A DNA stretch of 64,000 nucleotides from Halichondria panicea (taxonomy: Eukaryota; Porifera; Demospongiae; Suberitida; Halichondriidae): contig NC_087378.1 of assembly GCF_963675165.1 (NCBI RefSeq), positions 7,456,273 through 7,520,272 on the forward strand, in the 5' to 3' direction. Made by a program: the position numbers and the translations under genes. How positions within the stretch are numbered: the stretch's first letter is position 1; every line of letters starts with the position of its first letter. The notes under the pieces are model-generated. The model did no database searches and was not told the DNA's origin. It saw only the letters and a list, made by a program, of their open reading frames with translations. Of the stretch, positions 10,401 through 21,000 are shown in pieces.

Positions 10401-13400
10401 GTAGGGGTGCCAGAATCATCCATTTCATCCCTCAAAATCTGATCAGGCTGATCAGGCTCGAGATTATCAAAAGATGCTATCACTCCACCACTTGTTAAAA
10501 CCACAGGAGAGCTTCCGGGAGTGACCACACCCATTCGCTGTCGTTCGGCCAAACTGGACACCAATTGAGAGAGCATGTCCCCTGCTTTACGTCCTTTATT
10601 CCCACGCTTGATTTTAGAGATACCGGCCGTAGGTGAAGGAAGAGTGACTGACTGAGGTCCTGTATCTCCTCCGAAATCCAGCGATCCAGGAACTTGTGAG
10701 TTTCTTTCGATTGCATTCAGCATGCCCAGCATTTTGTTTGGTGACTGATGATGCTTACCTCCCAGTGTAGGGTCCTCGAGGTCAATCTGTAATCCAGGCG
10801 GAGTATCAGGGCTAGAAGGTTCAGAAAAAGTACCGAGGTTACTTCTGTCTGAACTATTGTTATGTACACCACTGGGACTGACTTCTACCACGGCTGGCGA
10901 CGCAGAGAGATGATTGGATAACGAGTTTCCAAGGTGATTAGGATCAGGGGTCAGTGTTTTTAGATCGTGTTGCTTCGAGACTCGAATTGTTTTTCCCGGC
11001 AACTTTCCACCACTCAGCTGAGAACGCATCTCTTCAATGTTCTCTCCGTACCTTTTTAGCTCAAACATGGCAATGTTCCAGTGCTGTGTCTTGGTGCTCG
11101 GTTTGGGGGGAAGGCCAACCAGCTCTGAAATACACGACCTTGGCACCAACGACCTGTGCGTGTGTTGTGTGAACAAGTAGTGAAGAGGTTAGCAAGTACA
11201 TACATAATGGATGTACAGTAAGATACTGTGTCACGCATAGTGCTTGAAATACACGTACACTAATATACATACACATGATCAACGATACATGACCCACACA
11301 ATTACAAAGGGAGATTAATAGAAATATCTACACAAGTACAAAAAGCATATACAGTACTGTACAGGTCAGATTATTCACTGCGTATATTAGCTGCCTACAA
11401 CAGTGTACAAACTGCCTATTTACGAGAACTCTCACCTGTCGTGCTGACCAAAGAACCGGACGTCACACTTGTCAGAAGTTTCGCTGATCAACTGCAGTAG
11501 AGATTGGGGGGGGAGGGGCATAATCAAACACTGCTCTACATCAGAGAAGGTCCGACATGCGTGCACGAATCACTACAAGTTCAGTGCACTGGGTATCGTT
11601 GCGGTCACGTGATAACATCCAGGCCACAATCCACTACACTTGTTAGTGATTCGTGCACGCATGTCGGACCTCTACATGTATAATTATAGTTGTACATGTG
11701 CGCCAGTTTTATAAGAGATCAGATACGCTAATTGTCTGTCTCCATGGTTACGTGCGAGCTAATATAGCTGTCGGATTTACACACTCAGGATTGAAACAGA
11801 CTGGGCATGTATTTTCAAGGCAGCTTCACCTCTACATAGTTTGTATATTGACATACTTGTTATTATAATTATCTTATGTACGTATCTCATAATGTTATTT
11901 TATTTACGTACTTTTGCCGGCCACAAAGGATAACCTCTGACCTTTGCCAGAACAACTGGGTGGGGTGGATTCTAAATAGAGGGGGAAAAAACAAGTCTCA
12001 AATACCACATGTACACCATATACACAGAGCCAGTACATGTATTAACTACGTATTATAGATACACAAGATTTCTTCTTGAACTACAATACACAGTGCTAGC
12101 TGACAGTACACCACGCTGCACTCACACAAGGCACACAGAACCAGTCCTTGGGCTGTTTGACAGTCAGTTTATAGCAGCCTGGACAAAGCTCAATCTCCCT
12201 CATCTAAATGAATAACGACAGCGATTGATACGTAACTATATACACGTATGTATAATTATCACTGTATATGCAGAAGCAAAACTACACATTTTCCTATAAT
12301 TATGGACTTACATCTTCTTTGCAGACTTTGATGATGCCCTTTGCAATCTTGGAGAGAGCGTGTTTGCCTGCATGTGAGGATGGTAACTATAGTAATGGAA
12401 AGTGTCTCGTGTGTGTAGTACTACTACCGTTATAGATGATGCAGTTGTGTAGAATCCATTCCGTGTCGTGGGTGAACTGCCGAGTCGACTGGTACACTCC
12501 ACTCATCACTTTCTGTGTATGCAGGAGAACATGCAACCACTGTACATGAACTTTTACAATGCAACTAAGTTAGAGTCAATACTGAGCTTGTATTGACTAA
12601 CTTAGTTGCATTGTAAAAGTAGGTCCTCTTCAATTTGGAAGTACTACCATGTAGAATCGGCTCTGTAACTAAAATTCTGATTGATTTTCCAATTTTCTGA
12701 AAGCTTAGAAGGAGCTCGTTCAGATGGTTACGCTCAAATCACAAATTTGGAATGGGCCATAATTTCCTGTTTTCGGAAAAAGCAAAAGCCCATGTTTTTT
12801 TTATAAAAAACAGACCAAAAATAAACTTTTGATTTTAACACAGCATCTGAAAGTAAGCTTTCAGAAAATCATAAAATCACCAACGGAACTAAATTTATGG
12901 CCGTTCAAAGATGCTCTATTACTCTTGACGCTACCAAGAGTTCTTATGCTACATGTACATGTAATGTAGCTAGGCCAAATAAAATCCCTTAAAAAGGTCA
13001 CAAAATCATTTCTGCTCGTTTTTGTGCGTGTACAGCCATCCAACTACCACCAGTGAAAAGTGCAAACCTTTCTGATGGTGCCAAGGTCCAGTGGGTGAAA
13101 TACATACTCCCTGTAGTGGACCATGATGTCAGATGGAACTGGTGACTGGAAGATCTCAGTCTAAAACAAAGGTATGGGGAATTTGATAGAAGCCAGTACA
13201 AAACTAAATTAATTATAAGCATCAAGTTTACTAATGAGGAGCTCTATACTACATTTGACTAGCTTATAACCATACTTATTTCATTACAGGCCTAAAAGGC
13301 AATATCATTATTATTGCCCAGGAAGTTAAGTAATACATGCCCCAGGTGTTTAATTGAGGAAATACATACAGTGCATTAAATACATACAGTGCATCCCCTT

Positions 13401-15389
13401 ACCCCTGGAAACATCATCCTGCTCACGGCAAGTAGCAGAAGCTCCTTGAGATCAGTGGGACGAGAGCGCTTGGTCTTACGAGCTATGTTCTGTGTGTGTG
13501 TGTGTGTGATCACATGACTGGCACACTTCCTGGACTACAATGTGTACACAAGTTACTGTAAACAGAAACCACTTTCCTACATAACTATTAACTTCTGTTA
13601 AAAGCATTTATCTTAGTATACAATAAACAAGAGGCGGTTTGTCTGCAAATACATAGTATATACACAATGTACAAAAGCACACTGTACACTGAATGTTACG
13701 CAACACATTTCACCCAGTGGCATGTACTGCAAAATTGGCTCACATACATTTTAGCGCGCAAGCGCAAACATTTACAGGAAATACAGTGAACAATGTTTAC
13801 ATTAGAGGGTTCATTCACACAGTACAACAGGCAATTAGAGCTGTTGCTGCTGACCTTGCAGACAGGACAAAACCATTCTTCGTCCCCCTCAGGGGCTTTG
13901 GGCAGACCTGAGCACTGGATATGGAACACTCTGGGGCACTTATCACAGCACAGCACGTCACCACCATCATGGCACACCCAGCAGTACGAATCATTCTTGG
14001 AGATCTCCTACAAAAAACCAGCGTTAAACAGTTAAACTTAACAATGTCAAATGTCAATATATAATATATGAAATTGCTATGTATCTAAACTATCAAGTTA
14101 AACTCTAACTTGGTATTTGTGACCACAATTTTAAATTTACAGTGCTGCCTCTTTTTTTGAATGTGTGGGGTGAAGTTCACAGTAATTAGCACACAAATTT
14201 ACTGTTTTTTGCACCTGTCTTTCAAAGGTTGCATTGTCATCATGATCGTGAGCACTCATGTGTTTCTTCTTCAGTCGAAGAATCGGTACCTTCTTTTGGA
14301 ATCCCCTGTATGTTGTGTGCACATGTTAAACACACGTTTTCAATAATTATATATTTATATAAATTCCACAGGTGCATACCAGAGTACATCACTACACCAC
14401 CAAATAAGGACAACAAAATATGTCAGCAATTAATTGCTGGACCATAGCTTAGCTTGTGTGTAACTCAGTAGGGATTGAAGGAATGGAAGCTACATGTTAG
14501 GCTGGGAGCAATGAAAGCTGGGGGGGGGAACAATAGAAATGCTGAAAGTACAGTTCCACAGACCATGATAATACACCACAGTGTAACTGATATGATCAAA
14601 TATATACCCTGACACACAAAAGACAACAACAAGATAGCATAAGCTGGTTCTGATATTACAAGCATTCTTTGTTAAATGTAGCTTACAAGTTAACAAGCTT
14701 CAAGGACAAAATTCATTGGCAATAAAACCAGACTACTTTATCACAAGGTCAATATAGGGAGCAACATGAATATACAATTAGAGTGTACGTATGACAGGTG
14801 CAATGAAGAGACAAGACACATACCCATCATCATTATCTGTGTCTCCCTCAGAGGCTGTAAACACATGAGGAGATATCCCATCCATGACCTTTCCATGACT
14901 AACTTTTGGTTTCCCCAGAGACACAACAGTAGTGGAGCTACCCCCACCTGCTGTTGTCACAACTGCTGCAGGAATTAGGGGAAGATTGGCACCACCATCC
15001 ATTGTGGTAATGCCTTGAGGGGGGGCAGCAGCTTCTACTTGGGGCAGCAAAGACACTGGGTTGTTAGCAGGGAGAAGGTTAGGTGTGGTGGTATCAGTTG
15101 GCAAGGTGGTCACATTGGTACTGGTGTGGTGGATACTCATTAAGGGTGGTATATTGGCCTGAGCATTAGCAGTGAGCTGATTTGGATTTAAAGACTCAAG
15201 GGTCTCTGAAGATATCACAGATGACAAGAGGGAATTGGATATGTGCCCAGAATTGGCAATTTGAGAGTTGAAAGTAGATGGTTGATTTATAGGGAATACA
15301 TCTTCTTTGCCTGTGATCATCATTATCTCACTGGACCCATTTTCTTGGCCACCGTAAGACGTATTCGAGCTATCATCCATGACGTACAA
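7045..15389 (-). CDS. ZMYND8: ZMYND8-like PHD-bromodomain-PWWP-MYND chromatin reader, 15 exons
   Basis: Exons: 14824-15389, 14215-14305, 13855-14007, 13403-13489, 13068-13160, 12428-12512, 12312-12367, 12126-12203, 11912-11971, 11436-11491, 9632-11153, 9258-9440, 8817-8924, 8111-8530, 7045-7779. The sum of 4293 bases gives 1430 aa in frame. The PHD finger is near residues 220-270 (YCWVCHDGGDVLCC). The bromodomain is near 271-377 (DTEWILHNCIIYNG gives the acetyl-lysine Asn). PWWP is near 404-445 (VRGYPLWPAK, VRFFGQHDR). The MYND finger starts near 1047 (YCNEVCQQAHWPEHVKEC). This is the ZMYND8/ZMYND11 order, and motif wording is closest to ZMYND8. The family reads acetylated and methylated histones in the nucleus. 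A long basic/Ser-rich linker separates PWWP from MYND, and a polyQ run lies near the C terminus. Confidence 0.93.
7438..7482 (-). repeat. CAG/CTG repeat encoding polyglutamine in ZMYND8
   Basis: A near-pure CTG (plus-strand) run of about 14 units encodes glutamines in the last exon of the ZMYND8-like gene. Shorter Q runs lie at about 7625-7645 and 7486-7494. The length is in a range prone to slippage. Confidence 0.9.
7850..8045. repeat. Dispersed palindromic intron repeat, copy A
   Basis: This segment of a ZMYND8 intron shares blocks with five other places in the window: GATTTTAACACA, a CATCTGAAAG...AAGCTTTCAG pair, and AACTAAAGTTATGGC followed by GTTCAAAGATGCT. See 12625-12925, 53265-53515, 54280-54470, 55970-56070 and 59890-60180. 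It is non-coding and MITE-like. Confidence 0.6.
9447..9478. repeat. (GT)n-(G)n tract
   Basis: A short GT dinucleotide run followed by ten G's lies immediately upstream (in transcript sense) of the ZMYND8 exon at 9258-9440. On the transcript it reads CnACn and serves as the polypyrimidine tract of the acceptor. Confidence 0.85.
11549..11670. mobile_element. Hairpin element with ~27-bp perfect inverted repeats
   Basis: In the ZMYND8 intron between 11492 and 11911, 11549-11575 is the exact reverse complement of 11644-11670. The arms contain GTCCGACATGCGTGCACGAA. They extend about five more bases with one gap. The total is 122 bases with a 68-base centre. It fits a foldback element or a small MITE. 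Confidence 0.7.
12550..12620. repeat. Hairpin, ~30-bp arms, 9-base loop
   Basis: 12550-12581 and 12591-12620 are reverse complements (core TTTTACAATGCAACTAAGTT) apart from a two-base indel. The hairpin lies directly before copy B of the dispersed palindromic repeat in a ZMYND8 intron. Confidence 0.8.
12625..12925. repeat. Dispersed palindromic intron repeat, copy B
   Basis: It contains ATTTTCTGAAAGCTTAGAAG and, about 200 bases later, the inverted counterpart TAAGCTTTCAGAAAATCAT. It ends GGCCGTTCAAAGATGCTC, as in copy C at 53265-53515. The inverted arms make the element self-complementary. Confidence 0.8.
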
Positions 15390-15903
15390 GCCTGGATATA
15401 GGGAGAGGATTCAGGAGTCAAAAAAAGTTAATGAGATTCCATTGATTCATAGACACATGACACAAAATTACAATTTAGTCAATAGTGCGATGCCCGTTTT
15501 TAAGCTTACCTGGCTCCTACTCGCGGCAATTACTTATTCACTGGTATGGTAAGGCTCTTATGGGACTGTTAAAATGAGAGAAAAGCTGAACAACATCACA
15601 ATAGGGACACCAGAGACTTCTTTTGCAATCGCCTTTCGCTCAATCGAACCGGCTACTTGGGCTTAGTGCAGTGGACGTGTGTGTCCACGGGTAATCCACA
15701 AAATTTTGGAGTCTCACTTTTTTTGCTGCTAATGATTACGATTGCTCACACACGCGTAGGCGTTTGCCAAGGTCAGTTGTTATTCTGCCTGGTCTCGAGG
15801 CTAGTAATTATAGCCTCGAGACCAGCAGGCCAATGAAAGATGAAATTTGGTTTGTTCTACTGACGATCTTAGACTTTACTCGCTTTGTTTATTTTTATAA
15901 GCA
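15390..15903. promoter_or_regulatory. Divergent promoter region ZMYND8 / PSMF1 with perfect hairpin
   Basis: Start codons of ZMYND8 (-, 15389) and PSMF1 (+, 15904) are 514 bases apart. The gap has no open coding region. It carries a perfect palindrome at 15789-15825: a 15-base arm CTGGTCTCGAGGCTA, a 7-base spacer, then its reverse complement. A CACACACGCG patch lies near 15746. No TATA box is evident. A bidirectional promoter is inferred from geometry. Confidence 0.5.
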
Positions 15904-17388
15904 ATGGCTGATTCTACACTTGACTCCTTGTTAGAGGCTACTCTAGCTCATTCTAAAGTCTCTTCTCCTCAAGATGCTCTGATAACAGCTGTACATTCTA
16001 CTCTATTGGCTGCTGACTATTCACTACTGGCTGTAGGGGACCAGGTAAACCAGCACTCAAGATTTCCCCTGATCTACTCTTTATATTTGTAGGATTTTGC
16101 TGAAGGTTGCTCGACAACAGCATTCAGTGTATCAAGCAACTCTAATCCTAGCCTCCCAGATGGTTGGAACAGCTCACAAGATGTCTACACATTGCAGTAT
16201 CGCCATGAGACGTCCAAGAAGCTATGTCTCGTCAAAGCTATTCTCATGGATGGCCAACTCCTAATTAGTGCAACTGTACGTGATGGTCCTTTCACTGGTG
16301 TATTGACAAATTGTGTACTCACTATTTTAGCTCTATTTTAAACACAGGTTACGCGTAATACGTCCGAGGTGTATACGGTTGCCCTGGAGATGGCCAAGTA
16401 TGTCAAAGATGATACAGCATTCACTACTCCAAGGTATTAAACTTTCTAACGTAACAATTTTTTTATTGCTTTCATTTCACTCCCAGTGTGTTCCAAAACT
16501 TGCTGCAACTAATGTCTATACTGAGCAAAGAAATAGAGGGCAAGCTCTCTCAAACGTGAGAGATACGTCCATCAAATTATTGTGTGTGTGTGTACTACTG
16601 CTAGTTACAATGTAATACTTCGTATGTCTTATCAATAAAGATTATGCCTGCATATACACACACACACCTATGTACATTGTACGCAGCAGCTCAGAGGGCT
16701 AGCACTAACTCTCTCTCTCTCATATAGTTGCTCCAGGCAAGTGTCCCTGTCCTCTGGCCCACCCTCAGCTGTTCCTGACAGAGCCACGAGACCACATGGG
16801 GAGCGAGAGGACCCGTTAAGGATCGGTCCTCCTAGACGACCGGACAGAGCAGCTGATAGAGATCTAAACCCACTGTAAGGACCAGTTGCCACATACAAGC
16901 CATCTACACTTCTACCCTATATCTTTGAACAGATGTATTCGTGTTTGTTCTTATGGACATGCTTTTTCTTCGATCCTCAGAGGCCCTGGGCCGTTCAGAT
17001 ACGGAGACACTGACCGATTCCCATTCATCAGCGGTGGCCCAAGTGGAGGGGGCATGATTTTCGACCCCTTGAGACAGGAGGGTGGAATGGGTGGAGGGTT
17101 TGGTGGAGGGTTTGGACCCAGTGGACCATTCCCACCAAGGTTGGTTGGTCTATTAAAAGTTCTGTTTTGTGTTAACACTGATTTCATTCAATTCAGCCAT
17201 CCACATGGAGCTCGATATGACCCAGTGTTCCCTGTTGGTCCGAGACCACGCCCACCTGGGAGGGGTCCAGGACGAGGATACGGAGAGTGAGTTCATTACT
17301 AATGTTGTGCATAACTTACAATGTTCCCCCTAGACCTGACCCTGACCATCTCCCACTACCTGGGGGCTACGATGATATGTTCTCCTAG
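15904..17388 (+). CDS. PSMF1: Proteasome inhibitor PI31 (PSMF1), 8 exons
   Basis: Exons: 15904-16044, 16093-16275, 16348-16433, 16487-16555, 16728-16874, 16981-17139, 17197-17286, 17334-17388. The N-terminal part (about residues 1-160) is the FP domain that binds Fbxo7 and dimerises. The C-terminal part is proline/glycine-rich and disordered, with the diagnostic DPLR motif (GGMIFDPLRQEGG) and a terminus PDPDHLPLPGGYDDMFS that closely matches vertebrate PI31 (PDPDHLPPPGYDDMYL type). PI31 binds the 20S proteasome and modulates its assembly and transport. The terminal YDDMF keeps the aromatic residue near the end where the vertebrate protein has YDDMYL. The gene is convergent with Argonaute, about 500 bases between stops. 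Confidence 0.93.
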
Positions 17389-17889
17389 TGTACTCTCCAT
17401 GGACCCAATAATGGCCACTTGGGATACAGTTTATGTGTGTGTTGTGTTTTCTGTTGTGCCACTGTAATATTATATACAAAACCTACTATTAAAGATTCAT
17501 TTTATGCTTTTGTCCATTATCCATGCCAGTTCATTGCAAGATTACCATTTATACTGTGTACGATCTTTACCACTTTTGGGGTTTGGTAAGGATCGTAAAA
17601 GTGTTAAGCTAAATACTGTGATCAATAATTATACTCATTTTTTCATTCTTCATTCACACAAAAAAATAATATTTTGTAGAAATGGTGGTGAATAAGAAGC
17701 CTACTTGTACATGGTCATAAGGAGCTATGCTATAGCACACATAAATATAATAATACTTCATGTTGTAGTAATATATACACAGTTTGGCTGAAGAACTATA
17801 GACTATACCTGAGTCTAACAGAAACACAAAATGATTCATGAGAAAAATATATAAAAGAGAATTCACAAAAAAAAATACTATTTCCAGTT
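17389..17889. other. Convergent 3' intergenic region, PSMF1 / AGO
   Basis: This AT-rich gap lies between two stop codons. A plus-strand polyadenylation signal ATTAAA for PSMF1 lies near 17489. Small inverted segments (ACGATCTTTACC / GGTAAGGATCGT) lie at about 17559-17596. I see no gene. Confidence 0.5.
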
Positions 17890-18008
17890 TCAGGCAAAAT
17901 ACATGACTTTTGAACTTTCTTCGTGTACCTTGATGGCCAAAGCCATAGCTTGAGGAGATCGCGCATCATCACTTAGTAGACTAGCAGAAGACCCATCTCC
18001 ACTACTGC

Positions 18009-18069
<61 letters not shown>

Positions 18070-21000
18070 GGGGGGGTGTTAGTTGAGTGTGCATGTATAT
18101 GCAAAGTATTTGTAACTTGGGCAAAACTGCCATTTTGGGAAACGCAATAAAATAATGATAATACTAACTAAAACTATTGGGACAGATCAATGATGTACTT
18201 CGTAACAACTTATAAATACAGTGCAAATATTTACATGCTAGACACCCATCCACCTATCCACACACACCTTCTATCCTCTGTGTCCTGCAGATGATATCGA
18301 GCTCTAAAGGCCACCAAGTGAGCATAATAAGCGGGGGCGGGGTAGGACACACTGCGAGTGCAGCGAACGTAGGTGTGACACAGCTGATAGGTCAGGCACT
18401 GCAAATCATCTGCCGTGAAGTCGTTGTCATCCCAGAGAACATGATAATGAGAGGGGCGACTTGTACCCTGTGAGGGACGAGACGAATAACATAATTACAC
18501 TGGTCGGTGGTGGTCGATACTACTAACCACCTCTTAGGCCTATAGTTTACTGCATAAAAGAGGCAAATTTGTGTGTTTAAGGATTTAAATACCCGCCACT
18601 TCCAAAAATTCTAGGCACGTACATCACTGAGATCACTAGCTAAGAGACCTCTACAGTTCAGTTTCAGCACGGATGCTATAGACACACAAATGGAAGCAGT
18701 TGCAATCATGGCCTCACTATAAGGATTCGATGTGTTAAACAGTGAAGGTAGTCACTTGGCAATCATATAACATCACCATCTATCTCTGAAATACCTGGGC
18801 TGCTACATTTTTATGGAGGCAAAGGCAAGGCTGCAGAACATGTGGACATGATTGATCTTAGAAGGCCCACTATCACATAATACTAAGCATACGTAATGAT
18901 GCAGTCTCTAGGATACACGTGCTCAGCTGTTTGGCTCGTGTACATATCTCTGTGGGAGTTCTTGTACACAGAACAATTAAGTATTTGTACAATGTATAAT
19001 TATACATGATGTTACATAATACACTGTAGCTATATGCAAAACAACCAAAGTACTCACCTGGACGCCGGCGTGCGAACAGAGATAGAAGTCGAACTCACTG
19101 GGGTGAGTGATACCAACGTCCACCGTGGTGCCAGCTGGAATGTTACCACTGCGACCCACCTACACGTACAAGGCTAGTAAACACACACACCACTATGTAA
19201 TACCTAGGGAGCATTCTGAGCCTACAACCGTTGACAATCTATTATCATGCGAACATACTTCAGTGGAAAAAACACAAGGAAGACACTAAAATGAACACTA
19301 TACATAATGCAATCTTATTACAAGTGTCTTGTATTTGATAACTGGCATTTATATTTTGTGAAAAGAGAACCTCTTCTATTGTCAGCTGTGCTACAATTAA
19401 AGCACTTGGCTGTATTAGGGAGAGGGTGGGTGGACCTACGTATACAACAACAGCTGTTAGAGGGCCTTACCATATCCGTAGGGTTGGCACAAAACAGGCG
19501 AGTGTGATGTCTCTTCTGTACGACAATAAAGGTGATGCCAGGTTGGTAGTCGTCCTCCAGCTTCATACAAGCCTCTCTCACTGACCTGAGCTCGTGCTGT
19601 AGAACCTGCATGGAGTGAAACTACACGTTAGATCAGCCATCTGGTACAGTGAAGCCTCGTGTAAAGGACCACTCCAAATTTTTTAGGCAACTTCTCTATT
19701 TAAAAAGAGTACTCTTGGCACCGTACACTTGTGCTACATGTAATGATACAACAAAAGCCAGTTATAATGAACAAAATTAGCTGCTCGCAAAGTGTGCCCT
19801 ATTCATATGTACACTACACGATGAATGGGTATAGTAAACTGGAATTGAAAAGATGCACTCTACACGCACGCATCAAGTAAAACAGCACAGTACATTCCCT
19901 AGGCTACAATAGTTGACAACAACAAACGTACATGTCATTATATAAAATATAAAATTAATAGTGTACTATAGACTCATAGTGCACCTGTTGGAACTGTCCC
20001 TCGCTGACCCCGTCTCGGTAGAAGATGATGCGATGAGGTTTGAACCGAGTGCTCTGATAAAACTGAATGAGCATCTCTCTGACCATGGCAGCTAGCTCGC
20101 TGATGATCTCCTGTCTGTGTGACTGCACACGCACTGTGGCACTGTAACGACTAGGATGACCATCCATACTAGCCACAAGCTACAGCAGAGAAAGGGAGGA
20201 TAGGGAGGTCACAGGTTGCGTGAAATACATTCTATTGTACATTAAACTACCAAACACAATGTGTATTATTGCTAGAATCACAATATCAATTCTACTCTCC
20301 CAAACTATTTCCTAAGACATGTACATGCATAACGACAAATTAAAAGTTATTTTAAGAAGATGTATACACAATAAGTGTGTGTGTGTGGGGGGTGTGGGGT
20401 GGGGTGGGTATTCCCTGTAGGGTTTCAAATTGTGAGTCTATTAGTAGAAGGCTTATACAGATAGCAAAAGAGGTGACAGTTTCCCAGATAACTTAAAACC
20501 GAAACAGGGAAGTTAGCATCAGTATGTTTCCTATAGCGATGGACACACTAGTGACTCACTGCTGCAATGGAGGGCTTCCTGTCATCCCCGGCTGGGGGGT
20601 GGGTCACATCTGCCCCCATAAAGATAACTGGACTCTGGAACACGGCTGGTCTGGAGGAACAAGGAGAGAACAATCAAACCTCAATACAAATACAGGCTGT
20701 ATGACATTAAAATAATAATAATAACTTGAAGAGGAAACCCTGCCATCCTATCGTAGCTTCACACAAGCTTTGATAGGTGTACACTTTCAACTAGCACTGA
20801 ACAAAGTGCTTGCAGAGCTACATTGTATCACTATCGAGCACCTACAGTAGCACTGTTGACCATAGTGGGTAAATATGATACGTACTAAAAACACCAGCCC
20901 TCATACATGTATTTAAGCACCTAAGCTAATATTCCAACAAGCACAGGTACTTATAACCAAGCTCTCTACTGCACATGTATGCACTACGTATAAGCACAAG

